Below, one piece after another: positions 7,248 through 15,342 of a stretch of DNA of 64,000 nucleotides. The stretch is from NCBI RefSeq assembly GCF_000620105.1, contig NZ_JHVK01000003.1:267622-331621 (forward strand), read 5' to 3'. Under the pieces are notes generated by a model. The model saw only the letters and a list, made by a program, of their open reading frames with translations. It was not told the origin of the DNA and did no database searches. The position numbers and the translations under genes were made by a program. Within the stretch, counting starts at the first letter, position 1. The number at the start of each line of letters is the position of its first letter. The stretch comes from Microvirgula aerodenitrificans DSM 15089 (GTDB taxonomy: Bacteria > Pseudomonadota > Gammaproteobacteria > Burkholderiales > Aquaspirillaceae).

Positions 7248-8814
7248 TCACCCGGCCCCATACATCAGCGACAAAGATCGCGCGAGCCAGGATCTCGCTG
7301 ATGGCCGTATCGTCCATGTCGGGATAGGCTGCAGCCAGCGCTGCAATGGCATCGTCCGGCGTCGCACCATCCCGGATCGCCAGGATGGCCGGGGCCATCA
7401 GCGCATCCAGTCCAGCATTCAATGCGTCAGGCACCGATGCGGCATCCAGTGCGGCCTGATCGGGATAGATCACCTCGCCCTGGTCATTCAGGGCGACGTG
7501 GCGATAGGACAGCGCTGCCTGAGCCGGTTTCGGACGCAACTCGGGGGGCAGTGCCATGTCCGGGCGTGGGGCGACCAGGACGGGCTCACCATTTTTCGGC
7601 GCCGGGATCGCGAGCTTGTCATTCACCCAACTGACCGGCACCGGCACACCCAGCGCAACCAGGGGCGGCAGCGCCTCGCTGTACAATTTAAGATCTTCCG
7701 GCTCGCGCGTATCGAACACCAGGCGCGGCATGCGGCGCGGGTCGACCTGGCCCCCGTTAAGTACCGCCATCGGGTACAACAGGTCACGCGTCAGCGTGCC
7801 GGATAGCTGCCCGGCGTCGCTAACCAGCAGGTCGTGCCGCACCTCGTTATGGATGGTACCGAGCGCATTGGTCGAGGATTTGCCGTCCGCCTGACTGGTC
7901 AATGTGCCGCCGAGAATCGCTTTAGATTGGCTGCGTTCGCACCAGTCGGACATGGCCTGAAATGGCTCGTGGCTACCCTGTGCGGCATTCTGGAATTCGA
8001 TCAGCATGCCCTCGGGAATGATGCCGGCCGCGTTGTGGCCGATGCCGGCGACAGCGCGCAGCAGCGTCGCTTTCTCGTCATCGGTGGCGCCGGCCGGGTA
8101 TTTGCCGACTCGTAACGGCAGCCCATAGATTTCCAGAAACTCGGCCAAGTCTCTGACGCTGTAGTTCTTGAACAGATACGGCCATGCCAACACACGATGC
8201 AGACCGGCGCGTGTCAAATAGCCGGATTTAGCGCGGTGGCGATGGATGACCCAGCCGAATTGCCACGGCTCGGCGCCGTCGGCCGTGCCATCGCGCAACC
8301 GCAGCGCATTGCCGTCAGTCTGTGCGGTCTGAAACCAGCGCTGCGGTCGGTGGGTCAGGCTGCGCGGGAGCCAGTCACTACCCAGGCGCTGCCATTCAAT
8401 TTCGAGCGCAGAAAATCCGTGGCCAATGGCGTCCAGGGCGTCGAGAAAAACGTCGTCCAGGTCGGCAATGTCGCGCAGCTGTTCCTGCAGTTGGGCGGTT
8501 TGTTTTCTTTCGGCGGGTGTTGCATCACGCGGCGGCTCAATACTCCAGTCCAGCGTCAGCAGCGCGCGCTTGCGCTTCGACATTTCCGCAAAAATGTGGG
8601 CATCTTTCTCTTCCATATCGACGAACAGGTCATGCTGAGCGGCAATATCACCGCGCTCGGCATCCTCCAGGATGCGATGCAGGCGTTGTGGCGTCAGACC
8701 GCGAGATGGATGGTCGGCGAATTCGTGCGTAACCCAGCCTAACCGCGACGTTTGCGGTTCGTTGAGTACCTCGCGCTGGATGGGGTTGCCGTACTGGTCG
8801 AGGATTTGCACCAT
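7234..8814 (-). CDS. DUF935 portal protein (Mu gp29-like)
   Basis: 526 residues. The start MVQILDQYGNPIQRE, the segment HEFADHPSRGLTPQRLHRIL and the block KNYSVRDLAEFLEIYGLPLRVGKY are diagnostic for DUF935, the Mu-family portal through which DNA enters and leaves the head. The start at 8814 is preferred over the ATG at 8823: an AGGA lies nine bases before 8814, while for 8823 it would abut the codon. The gene lies directly after the terminase and overlaps gpF, the normal Mu order. Confidence 0.9.
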   Translation of the reverse strand: MVQILDQYGNPIQREVLNEPQTSRLGWVTHEFADHPSRGLTPQRLHRILEDAERGDIAAQHDLFVDMEEKDAHIFAEMSKRKRALLTLDWSIEPPRDATPAERKQTAQLQEQLRDIADLDDVFLDALDAIGHGFSALEIEWQRLGSDWLPRSLTHRPQRWFQTAQTDGNALRLRDGTADGAEPWQFGWVIHRHRAKSGYLTRAGLHRVLAWPYLFKNYSVRDLAEFLEIYGLPLRVGKYPAGATDDEKATLLRAVAGIGHNAAGIIPEGMLIEFQNAAQGSHEPFQAMSDWCERSQSKAILGGTLTSQADGKSSTNALGTIHNEVRHDLLVSDAGQLSGTLTRDLLYPMAVLNGGQVDPRRMPRLVFDTREPEDLKLYSEALPPLVALGVPVPVSWVNDKLAIPAPKNGEPVLVAPRPDMALPPELRPKPAQAALSYRHVALNDQGEVIYPDQAALDAASVPDALNAGLDALMAPAILAIRDGATPDDAIAALAAAYPDMDDTAISEILARAIFVADVWGRVNAQD

Positions 8815-8825
8815 ATTTGTCATTC

Positions 8826-10589
8826 CTACCAGGCACCGGCAGCAAAGCTGCCGAATCTGTCGTTGTCATCGCGACCACTGGAACGTGGCACGGGGGTGTA
8901 GTCGAAGGCGGCGCCACCGCCACGGGTGGAGGCGATCATCCAGAGGATGTGTAGTGCGCTCAGCCCGTCGTAGTGATGCCCGGTCTGAGGCTCAGGCCAG
9001 GTGTCCAGCTCAGCCAGCAACAGCGTCAGGGCCGGGTTGAACAGAATGCGGGGGGTGAACGGGTCCGTGATATACGGCTCCAGCGAGTCGATTCGCACCT
9101 CTGGCGCAACAGAGGCGGTCACCCCGATCAGCGGCAGTGGCACGCCCTGGTCCATCCCCGCCTGGACGAATGTCTGGCGTGAGTGCTCATAGGCGTTGTT
9201 GTTTTCAAACCCCCATGCCAGGCACCGGAATTCACGCTGGGCGGCAATGAGGTCGGATTCCAATTTCGACGGGACACGGCGCTTGATGGCCGCCTCGATC
9301 ACATGGAGTTTTTTGGCCACACGGTCCCAGCCGCCCACCAGAATAGCCGACGGGTCAGAGGTTTCCCCCCGGCCCATCGACGGGTCGCAGCCACCGAACA
9401 TGAGCCAGTCACGCTGGCGATGAACCCAGTATTCGAGCCGGGCAAACGTTTTGTCCTCATCGCTGCGGGGGTCGCCCTGCATTTCCGTTTTGAATGCCTT
9501 GGCATTCTTGGCGCGCTGACGCATCAGCCAGTACAGCGAGCGCACTGCCGGCCAGGAGATCCGCGCACCATCCTCCATCTGCACCTGGTTGGCCGTGTAA
9601 AACTGGAATGATGGCAATTCAGCCTCAGCCAGTTTGCGGCCAGATTCATTCGCCGCTTCCTCTGCCTTCCTGTCCTCATTGAGCATCATCGCCGTGCATT
9701 GCTCCCACATATCCATGCGGGTCGGCATCGCCTCGATGGCACGGAAGTGGTGAACGATATGACCAATGGTCCGCTTGGCTCGGCTGATGGGGTCGTCGCG
9801 GTCAAGCACAGTGCCGATGCCGAAGTACTTCACTGAACCGTCCGGCGGTCCGAGGTAGTCGATAGCCTTGCCCAGCCAGTTCCAGCGGTTCTCGCGTTCG
9901 GTCGGCGACTTGGCCTCGGCATCAGTAATCAGATCATCGCCTAACAGTAACTTCGGCCGGCTGGCGCCATGGAATGTCCCCCGGATTGCCTGCTCGGCGC
10001 CAAACGGCTCAACCTTGACGCCGGCGGCCGTGACAAATTCGCCCACCTTCCAGACCTGCCCCTTGCCGCACGCTTCCGGGAAATCCATTGCCAGATTGGC
10101 ATTGACGGTCAACTCGGTTTTGATGACCTCCAGCAGTTTGGTCGGCAGGCGGGTTTCGGCTCCCAGTAGGATGATGTAGTCAATGAACGGCGGCGGCGGG
10201 CCATCCCAACCGACCTCACGCTGAATCTCCGACCGTTGCAGCAAGGCGTGGACTGCGCACCAGACCGGGCCAATCTTGGTCAACAATGACGATTTCGCCT
10301 CGCCGCGAGGCGCCACCCACCACTCGGTCACACCGCCAGCCTGGCTGAGTAGTTGCGGAAAACGCTGGCAAAAGTGAGCATGGAACAGTGACGGCTCGCC
10401 ACGGATATGGTGAGGGAAGTACGTGTAGGCGAAAAACTGAAAGTCGCCGAGCAGCACGCGTTTTCGGCGAGCTGCGATTGCATCGGGGGATGCATCCAAT
10501 CCGCCTTGGTGAGCCTCGATGTCACGGCCCAGTTGCGCCTTCAGCTCGCGCAGGCCGGCCAGAAATTCTCGCTGGGAAATGTCAGCCAT
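8826..10589 (-). CDS. Terminase large subunit (Mu gp28-like)
   Basis: 587 residues. The ATPase part shows a Walker A variant (APRGEAKSS) and a Walker B (KLLLGDDLIT). The C-terminal nuclease part has the acidic FGGCDPSMGRGE motif. It would drive headful packaging of Mu-like DNA together with the small subunit upstream. The start MADISQREFLAGLRELKAQ at 10589 overlaps the DUF1804 stop by eight bases. A longer reading begins inside the DUF1804 gene and was not used. Length is normal for the family. Confidence 0.9.
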   Translation of the reverse strand: MADISQREFLAGLRELKAQLGRDIEAHQGGLDASPDAIAARRKRVLLGDFQFFAYTYFPHHIRGEPSLFHAHFCQRFPQLLSQAGGVTEWWVAPRGEAKSSLLTKIGPVWCAVHALLQRSEIQREVGWDGPPPPFIDYIILLGAETRLPTKLLEVIKTELTVNANLAMDFPEACGKGQVWKVGEFVTAAGVKVEPFGAEQAIRGTFHGASRPKLLLGDDLITDAEAKSPTERENRWNWLGKAIDYLGPPDGSVKYFGIGTVLDRDDPISRAKRTIGHIVHHFRAIEAMPTRMDMWEQCTAMMLNEDRKAEEAANESGRKLAEAELPSFQFYTANQVQMEDGARISWPAVRSLYWLMRQRAKNAKAFKTEMQGDPRSDEDKTFARLEYWVHRQRDWLMFGGCDPSMGRGETSDPSAILVGGWDRVAKKLHVIEAAIKRRVPSKLESDLIAAQREFRCLAWGFENNNAYEHSRQTFVQAGMDQGVPLPLIGVTASVAPEVRIDSLEPYITDPFTPRILFNPALTLLLAELDTWPEPQTGHHYDGLSALHILWMIASTRGGGAAFDYTPVPRSSGRDDNDRFGSFAAGAW

Positions 10590-11082
10590 AGTTCTTGGCC
10601 AGGGTGTTGCCAAACGGCTCCAGAATCTCAACAAACGCTGCCGCGTGTTGCGGATAGTTCTCGCGGATAAACACGGCCAGCGCCTGGACCACCTCCATTG
10701 CGGTGGCGAGTTGGGATGTCTCCGGCAGGACGCGTCGTGATGCCGAGACCGTTTTGTTGAAGGAGTCTGCCAGTGACGCCAGCATCTTGACCTTTGCCTC
10801 GGCCTGGATTTCGGCGTTGCTGTTCAGCGTGTCCATCGTCGCCTGGTACTGGGTCATGAACCCGGTCAGGGCGGCTCGGGCGACATTCTCGATGCCACCG
10901 CCAGCAAGGATGTTGGCAGCACGCAATTTGTCCCAGTCGTCGCCAGCGGTTTCGGCCTCGCGCTTCCAGCGCCCAGCCGTCGACATGGATACCCCGCACT
11001 GCAGCGCAGCCATTTCCAGGCCGAGGCGCTCGAACACGTACAGCCGACGCACTCGGTCGCGGATCTCAGGGGAATGCGCCAT
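10582..11082 (-). CDS. DUF1804 putative terminase small subunit (Mu gp27-like)
   Basis: 166 residues. The N-terminus MAHSPEIRDRVRRLYVFERL and the helix-turn-helix-like segment MAALQCGVSMSTAGRWKREAE match DUF1804. Members sit immediately upstream of the large terminase in Mu-like phages and are taken to be the small, DNA-recognising subunit. The rest is helical, with the typical end YPQHAAAFVEILEPFGN. The ATG is two bases after the previous stop and the gene end overlaps the large-subunit gene. Confidence 0.85.
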   Translation of the reverse strand: MAHSPEIRDRVRRLYVFERLGLEMAALQCGVSMSTAGRWKREAETAGDDWDKLRAANILAGGGIENVARAALTGFMTQYQATMDTLNSNAEIQAEAKVKMLASLADSFNKTVSASRRVLPETSQLATAMEVVQALAVFIRENYPQHAAAFVEILEPFGNTLAKNYG

Positions 11083-11084
11083 GC

Positions 11085-11309
11085 CTACAGGAGCGTCCGT
11101 TTGACCAGTTCGGTTGCCAGCGCAGTGCCGACGGCCACGATGGCACCACTGATGGCGCCGGCGCGGGCCGCCTGCTGCTCGACGTGACGTAGACGACCAT
11201 CCATCGCGTCCAGGCGTTCGGCCTGGCCAGCCTGGCTGGAGACGATCATGTCCAGCTTGCCTTCGATGCGGCCCAGTGCGCGGGTCAGTTCATTGTTCTG
11301 TTCAGCCAT
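11085..11309 (-). CDS. Small coiled-coil/membrane phage protein (DUF2730-like position)
   Basis: 74 residues from the ATG at 11309, which shares a base with the TAA of the zinc-finger gene and has a GGAG upstream. The N-terminal half is a short coiled coil (LTRALGRIEGKLDMIVSSQ), then comes a basic stretch and a C-terminal hydrophobic helix (AISGAIVAVGTALATELV). In Mu-like genomes a small protein of this build (gp25/gp26, DUF2730) lies between the lysis region and the terminase. Assignment rests on position and shape only. Confidence 0.65.
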   Translation of the reverse strand: MAEQNNELTRALGRIEGKLDMIVSSQAGQAERLDAMDGRLRHVEQQAARAGAISGAIVAVGTALATELVKRTLL

Positions 11310-11512
11310 TAACGGCTCCATTTTTCGTGGCTGGATTGGCAGGTGATGCACCGGGTACAGCCCGGTGCAGCGAGGCGACGCGGCTCGGGGATCGCGTCGC
11401 CGCAGTCCGCGCAGTGGCTCAGGCTCGGACGAGCGGCACGCTCACGATGGGCTGTCAGTGCCACCTCGCGATGGCGAGCCTCCAGCGCCTGCGCCTGGTC
11501 GAACTGGTCCAT
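11309..11512 (-). CDS. DksA/TraR-type zinc-finger protein
   Basis: 67 residues. The C4 zinc finger is plain: CADCGDAIPEPRR followed by GCTRCITCQ, the pattern of TraR/DksA proteins that bind the RNA polymerase secondary channel and mimic DksA with ppGpp. The N-terminal helix (MDQFDQAQALEARHREVALTA) is the size expected of a TraR-like short form lacking the long DksA coiled coil. Such genes are frequent in Mu- and P2-like phages. The gene overlaps the previous stop by one base and may help redirect host transcription. Confidence 0.85.
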   Translation of the reverse strand: MDQFDQAQALEARHREVALTAHRERAARPSLSHCADCGDAIPEPRRLAAPGCTRCITCQSSHEKWSR

Positions 11513-11700
11513 CAGGCGCCCACCCCCTGAATGGCCAGCGACCGTACCTGTTCCAGGGCGACGCGCGCCGCCAGTGCGCAGGCTGCGTCACCGCCGAATC
11601 GCGGAATGTCGTCGAGCAGCTCATCCAGCCGAGCGGCGGCGATTTTGATTTCGTCGATCACGGCACGCGTGGCGGCCGTTTGTTGCGGTTGCTCATTCAT
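11512..11700 (-). CDS. Small conserved phage protein, unknown function
   Basis: 62 residues starting MNEQPQQTAATRAVIDEIK. Helical and acidic, with the phrase DDIPRFGGDAACALAARVALE. It lies between Rz and the TraR-like gene and overlaps both tightly, so it belongs to the lysis/late operon. I do not recognise a family. Another in-frame ATG exists three codons upstream (11709). Confidence 0.65.
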   Translation of the reverse strand: MNEQPQQTAATRAVIDEIKIAAARLDELLDDIPRFGGDAACALAARVALEQVRSLAIQGVGA

Positions 11701-12304
11701 GGGTATCACCCTGGGAAACGGGGAAGAGTCGCGCGACAGCCGTCAGCTGGACATCCAGTTGCTGGCACCACTGGCCGTAGTCAGCGGCGTGCGCGATGAG
11801 GTCACCGGGCGATAACCCGGCGTCGGGGCCGGTGGCCGAGCCGGCTTGTGCAGTATGTCCGGCGTCGGTTGCGGGCAGATCCGGATCACGCTCGGGGTAG
11901 CCGAGGGCGGCGCGGTAGACGCGCAGGCTGTCAGGGCCAAGGCCAGTAAAGCGGTCGCCATCAGAGCGGGTCGCATTGTCGATTCTCCGGGTGAGTTGAG
12001 ACCGGGCATTGGCCAGTTCGGCGCGGGCCTCGATCAGCGCATAGCCGACCTGGTGCGCCTGGTCGTTCAGACGCTGTTGCTCGGTCAGGGCGGCACCGAG
12101 TTCGGTGGCACGGGCATCGGCCACCGCCTGGCGTTCGCGGTCGTAGTGGGCGGTCTGCTCGGCGAGCTGTGCGGTGTAGTTTTTGGCGGTCTGGCTGCTG
12201 CCGAGGCGGTAACCGAGCGTGCCAGCCAGTGCCAGCGGCACCACGATGGCCAGGACGCGGCCGGCGGTGGCCAGGGTGGTTGTGCTCAGGAATTGGCTAA
12301 TCAT
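11693..12304 (-). CDS. Inner-membrane spanin (Rz-like)
   Basis: About 203 residues. It has one N-terminal membrane anchor (AIVVPLALAGTLGYRL), then a long periplasmic coiled coil (YTAQLAEQTAHYDRERQAVADARATE is within it) and a flexible Pro/Gly/Ala-rich end: the layout of an i-spanin, which with Rz1 fuses inner and outer membranes in the last step of lysis. The outer-membrane partner is encoded in another frame entirely inside this gene. The start could be 12304 or 12313; 12304 overlaps the stop of the holin-like gene. Confidence 0.78.
   Translation of the reverse strand: MISQFLSTTTLATAGRVLAIVVPLALAGTLGYRLGSSQTAKNYTAQLAEQTAHYDRERQAVADARATELGAALTEQQRLNDQAHQVGYALIEARAELANARSQLTRRIDNATRSDGDRFTGLGPDSLRVYRAALGYPERDPDLPATDAGHTAQAGSATGPDAGLSPGDLIAHAADYGQWCQQLDVQLTAVARLFPVSQGDTHE
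11743..11976 (-). CDS. Outer-membrane spanin lipoprotein (Rz1-like), nested in Rz
   Basis: 77 residues in a different frame wholly within the Rz gene. The signal peptide MRPALMATALLALALTAC ends in a lipobox (LTAC), and the mature part is Pro-rich (PTPDILHKPARPPAPTPGY), both hallmarks of Rz1. A GGAG lies eight bases before the ATG at 11976. The nested arrangement is the classical lambda-type embedded spanin pair. The identification as lipoprotein is direct from sequence; the role follows from the family. Confidence 0.8.
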   Translation of the reverse strand: MRPALMATALLALALTACASTAPPSATPSVIRICPQPTPDILHKPARPPAPTPGYRPVTSSRTPLTTASGASNWMSS

Positions 12305-12530
12305 TTTTTGCATCCCGTTTGACACGCCAGGCGGCAATCAGCCGCAGCGCGGCGGCATAGCCGCCGACCAGGCCGAGGTAGATCAGCCAGGTTTCCGACG
12401 TCAGCGTGTCGTGGATGCCCTGATAGATGAACATGCCGGTCGACGAGGCGCTGGCGATGTTCGCCCACAGTTTGGTGTGGCTCAGGCGGCCGCTGTCGGC
12501 GTGGGTGAGCAGCTCGGACCAGCGCATCAC
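12297..12530 (-). CDS. Holin-like small membrane protein (DUF2644-like)
   Basis: 77 residues. After a short soluble N-terminus (WSELLTHADSGRLSHTKLWANI) there are two hydrophobic segments separated by a short polar turn, and a basic C-terminus (WRVKRDAKND). It overlaps the endolysin gene by four bases and precedes the spanins, which is the position of a holin in a lysis cassette. Resemblance to DUF2644 of Mu-like phages is from memory and moderate. Pore formation is inferred from context. Confidence 0.65.
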   Translation of the reverse strand: MMRWSELLTHADSGRLSHTKLWANIASASSTGMFIYQGIHDTLTSETWLIYLGLVGGYAAALRLIAAWRVKRDAKND

Positions 12531-12934
12531 GCCCCGCCCTTCGCCAGTTCAAAGTGCGGGAACTCGCGGAAGCGGGCGGTCGGCCTGCCGTACCAGTTCA
12601 GGCCCAGTTGCTCGCCGATGCGGCCCATCTGCTGCCAGTGCGGATGCGCGGCATCCCACATTGCCTTGCCGTTGATCAGCGGCACCACGTCGAAGGCACG
12701 GGCGGCCGGCTTGCCACCCAGGGTGAAGTTGTGTGCGGACTGGCCGGCACGGGCGTTGGTCACGCGCGGACCGGGCCGGGTGCGGCCCTGCGCGTACAGC
12801 GCGTCCTGCTCGGCGCCATCTCGGTACGTGCAGGTAATCAGCGGGTCCATGCCGGCCGCACGGCACTGGCGCAGAAAGGCGGTGCACAACGGCTGCAGGT
12901 CGGGATGAAGGTCTTCGATTCGGCGGCTTGCCAT
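12527..12934 (-). CDS. Phage endolysin, M15-type peptidase
   Basis: 135 residues. Zinc ligands of the M15 (VanY/L-Ala-D-Glu peptidase) family are visible: the His of GQSAHN, the Asp of RAFDVVP and the final His of FPHFE. The enzyme would cut peptide cross-links of peptidoglycan at lysis. It has no signal peptide, so export must rely on the holin-like protein encoded next. It is the first gene after the strong terminator that closes the early/middle unit, which suggests it opens the late operon. No clear promoter was seen in the 36 bases between the terminator T-tract and the ATG. Confidence 0.88.
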   Translation of the reverse strand: MASRRIEDLHPDLQPLCTAFLRQCRAAGMDPLITCTYRDGAEQDALYAQGRTRPGPRVTNARAGQSAHNFTLGGKPAARAFDVVPLINGKAMWDAAHPHWQQMGRIGEQLGLNWYGRPTARFREFPHFELAKGGA

Positions 12935-12969
12935 GATGAAATTCGCAGGAAACGGAACGGCACCAGCAT

Positions 12970-12993
12970 AAAAAAACGCCCCGGGCGGGGCGT
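12970..12993 (-). terminator. Intrinsic terminator after the Mor gene
   Basis: On the minus strand an 8-bp GC stem (ACGCCCCG / CGGGGCGT, 2-base loop) is followed directly by a run of T. It lies between the Mor-type activator and the endolysin and separates early/middle from late transcription. Confidence 0.88.
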
Positions 12994-13027
12994 GGTGACA
13001 GGCTTCAGTAAGCCGGGTGCCGGCAGG

Positions 13028-13459
13028 CTAGAACAGGGCCGGCTGGGTGCTGTCGGCAAGCTGGTCGGCTTTCTTCAGGACCAGCCATACGTTGCGCTCG
13101 GTCATCTGGTACTTGCGTGCCAGCTGGTTGGCGGCAAACAGGGCGGCATGTTCCCGCGTCATCGCGTCGAACTCGGCGCGGATCATGCGGTCGCGCACTT
13201 CGCGCATGGCTGCCGCACAGCGCGGAATCGCCAGCACCTCGCCGCCAAAATGGCGGGTCAGGATGTCGGCCGCCTCGACGCCGACCACTTCGGCCAGCGC
13301 GTCGTAGCGGATCTGTCCGTCGCGGCGCTTGTTCTTGCTGACCGGGAAGGTGGTCCCGCCCCAGGCCTCGATCAGGCTCAGCGTGCGCGGCAGGCCGATC
13401 AGGGTGGCGATCAGCCGGGCCATTTCCGGCAACAGGTATTCGACTTGTTCCAGTTTCAT
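13028..13459 (-). CDS. Mor/C-family transcription activator
   Basis: 143 residues. The segment LLPEMARLIATLIGLPRTLSLIEAWGGTTF and the C-terminal helix-turn-helix (ANQLARKYQMTERNVWLVLKK) match the Mor transcription activator family, which in Mu switches on middle and late promoters. The start at 13459 (MKLEQVEYL) has a GGGAGG eight bases upstream; the longer frame to 13570 lacks one. It is the last gene before the terminator, as expected for the distal gene of an early operon. Only one Mor/C homologue is visible in the window, so middle and late control may be merged or the second gene lies elsewhere. Confidence 0.85.
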   Translation of the reverse strand: MKLEQVEYLLPEMARLIATLIGLPRTLSLIEAWGGTTFPVSKNKRRDGQIRYDALAEVVGVEAADILTRHFGGEVLAIPRCAAAMREVRDRMIRAEFDAMTREHAALFAANQLARKYQMTERNVWLVLKKADQLADSTQPALF

Positions 13460-13647
13460 GCCGGTTGCCTCCCGGGCCGACAGGTGACGGCCACCGATGC
13501 CGGATGACGTGTCATGTGCTTTCCTTTTGATATGGGCAGTGGGAAACCGGCCGGGCATGACCGGTTTCATTGTCCTGCGCAGCTTAGGCGGTCACGCCGG
13601 CGCTAACCCGGTGGGTGATTTCATCGCCTTCGCCGATGGTGACCCTG
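13460..13647. other. Gap between DUF3164 and Mor genes
   Basis: 188 bases without a convincing gene. A frame runs through it on the minus strand but has no ribosome binding site or family resemblance. It may hold the promoter of the Mor gene; I could not pick out a consensus pair. Confidence 0.4.
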
Positions 13648-14259
13648 TCACGCGCCGGCGATGTCGAGCGGGATCGGCCGGTACTGGTCGCTGTCGCCGA
13701 TGCGTTCGTACACGCGGATATAGCTGCGCGAGCACTGCACCCGTACCGAGTCGTTCAGCGCGTCCATCGCGCGCTGCCACTTGGTGTCGTGGATATCGAG
13801 CCGGCGCAGGCTGAGAATGCGGCCGGTACTGATCTTGCCTTCCTTGTCGACATTGAATGCGTCGTTGATCAGCGCGCGGATTTCGCTGCGCGCACCGGCA
13901 GTCCATTCGTGGACGCACTCGTCGATCAGCGCCTTGGCGGCCTGCAGTCCCTCGTCGAAGGTCAGCGTGTCCTGGACGGCACGCTGGACCTTGTAGCGGC
14001 CGTCGAAGCCGACCAGCGACACATTGCCCTTGGCACCGCCGACGCGGGCGTCGTAGCGCTCGGCCGACAGCTCGATAAAGGCGCCGATGTCGGCGAACAC
14101 GCCAGCCTTGAATGCAGCCAGGGCCTGGCTGAGGGTGCGGGCCCGCTCGACGATGTCGTCGACCAGTTCATCGCGGGCCAGGTCGATCGGCTTGATGGCT
14201 TCCAGCGGGATCAGGCGGCCTTTGGCGTCCTGCTTGTAGCCGTGCGGAATGGCATTCAT
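13648..14259 (-). CDS. DUF3164 family phage protein
   Basis: 203 residues. The beginning MNAIPHGYKQDAKGRLIPLEAIKPIDLARDEL is within the very conserved DUF3164 pattern (short quote only: DAKGRLIPLEAIKP), as are GFDGRYKVQRAVQD and the end WQRAMDALNDSVRVQCSR. Members occur in the early region of Mu-like phages; the old label sulfate transporter for these genes has no support. Function unknown. The start overlaps the stop of the preceding small gene by four bases. Confidence 0.85.
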   Translation of the reverse strand: MNAIPHGYKQDAKGRLIPLEAIKPIDLARDELVDDIVERARTLSQALAAFKAGVFADIGAFIELSAERYDARVGGAKGNVSLVGFDGRYKVQRAVQDTLTFDEGLQAAKALIDECVHEWTAGARSEIRALINDAFNVDKEGKISTGRILSLRRLDIHDTKWQRAMDALNDSVRVQCSRSYIRVYERIGDSDQYRPIPLDIAGA

Positions 14260-14561
14260 GGTTTGCTCCGTTGTCGGTTCGTTGTCGATTCGTCGGGGGT
14301 GGGCGTTTCCAGCCAGGTCACCCGGCAGCCGTCGATATGGATGCTGAACAGCTCGCCGATGCCAGTACGGCGGCGGGTCACGCAGCTGGCCTGCCGGCGC
14401 AGCCGCCGGCCGTCGACGGCGGCGACAACCAGGGTCAGTTCGTCATCGAGGCCGGTGGCCAGCACCGGCACGCCGAGGGTGCGCAGGTGGCGCAGTACCC
14501 GGTTCTGCAGGCCCAGCCGTGCAGTCACGCCAGCGTCGAGGATGCGGTTCGGGGTGCTCAT
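14256..14561 (-). CDS. Small phage protein of unknown function
   Basis: 101 residues, no recognised family. Basic and beta-rich by composition, with the segment LVVAAVDGRRLRRQASCVTRR. It overlaps the ATPase B gene at its start and the DUF3164 gene at its end, each by four bases, so it is clearly part of the early operon. In other Mu-like phages small nuclease-inhibitor or host-takeover genes sit here, but nothing in this sequence identifies one. Confidence 0.6.
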   Translation of the reverse strand: MSTPNRILDAGVTARLGLQNRVLRHLRTLGVPVLATGLDDELTLVVAAVDGRRLRRQASCVTRRRTGIGELFSIHIDGCRVTWLETPTPDESTTNRQRSKP

Positions 14562-15304
14562 CCGGCCTCCCCCCGCCCGCGCCGGCGTGGTGCGTCACCG
14601 GTGTACAGCGGCCGTTCGCCCCATTGCGCGCGGTCGACTTCGTCCCAGCCCTCGACCAGCGCCGTGTCGTACACATTGACCAGGTTGACCGACACCCGCC
14701 GCACCGAGCCGTGCGCCAGGGCGACCAGCTGCGCCAGCAGGTCATCGGCGACGCGGATGTCCGGGCAGTAGCTGTCGGCCAGCCGGCGCGCATCGTCATG
14801 GCTGACCGGAGCGGCCGGCAGCCAGCGCAGCACCCGGCCATGGAAGCGCTCGTGACGCTTCAGCTTGTGCGGCAGCCGTTCCTCGCCGACCAGCAGCAGG
14901 CTGGACTGGCTGCCTTCGTAGATGTCGCGCACCAGCTCGATCATCACGTCGCGGGTCGCCGCATAGTCGAACTCGTCCAGCACCAGCGGGCGGCGGCTGG
15001 CGACCAGCTGCTCGCAGATCTGGTCCAGCAGCTGGGTGGTGCGGCCGACCGGGCGGATGCCCATTTCCTGCAGGATTTTTTCCAGCAGATCCTTGCGTGC
15101 CCAGCTGGAACGCAGTTGCACGTAATAGGCACGGGTGCGGTTGGCCACCGCCAGCGTGGCCGTGGTCTTGCCCCAGCCGGACGGGCCGTAATAGACCGCC
15201 AGCCCGGGCAGGCCGTCCTGACGGTGCAGCAGTTTTTCCATGACCACCGCGACCAGGTCGAGGCTGGAAATGGCGGCGATGCGGTTCGGTGCGCAGGGAT
15301 TCAT
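14558..15304 (-). CDS. Transposition target ATPase B (MuB-like)
   Basis: 248 residues of an AAA+ ATPase: Walker A GPSGWGKTTAT near residue 40 and Walker B RPLVLDEFDYA near residue 115. Family members bind target DNA, deliver it to the transposase and give transposition immunity. The N-terminal helix-turn-helix of Mu B itself (about 60 residues) is absent here, which is normal for the shorter form of many Mu-like phages. The gene follows the transposase after 38 bases. It is intact even though the transposase frame is interrupted. Confidence 0.88.
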   Translation of the reverse strand: MNPCAPNRIAAISSLDLVAVVMEKLLHRQDGLPGLAVYYGPSGWGKTTATLAVANRTRAYYVQLRSSWARKDLLEKILQEMGIRPVGRTTQLLDQICEQLVASRRPLVLDEFDYAATRDVMIELVRDIYEGSQSSLLLVGEERLPHKLKRHERFHGRVLRWLPAAPVSHDDARRLADSYCPDIRVADDLLAQLVALAHGSVRRVSVNLVNVYDTALVEGWDEVDRAQWGERPLYTGDAPRRRGRGEAG

Positions 15305-15342
15305 CGGCGCGGTCCTTTCTTGTTCGGTGTACCGGGGGCCGG

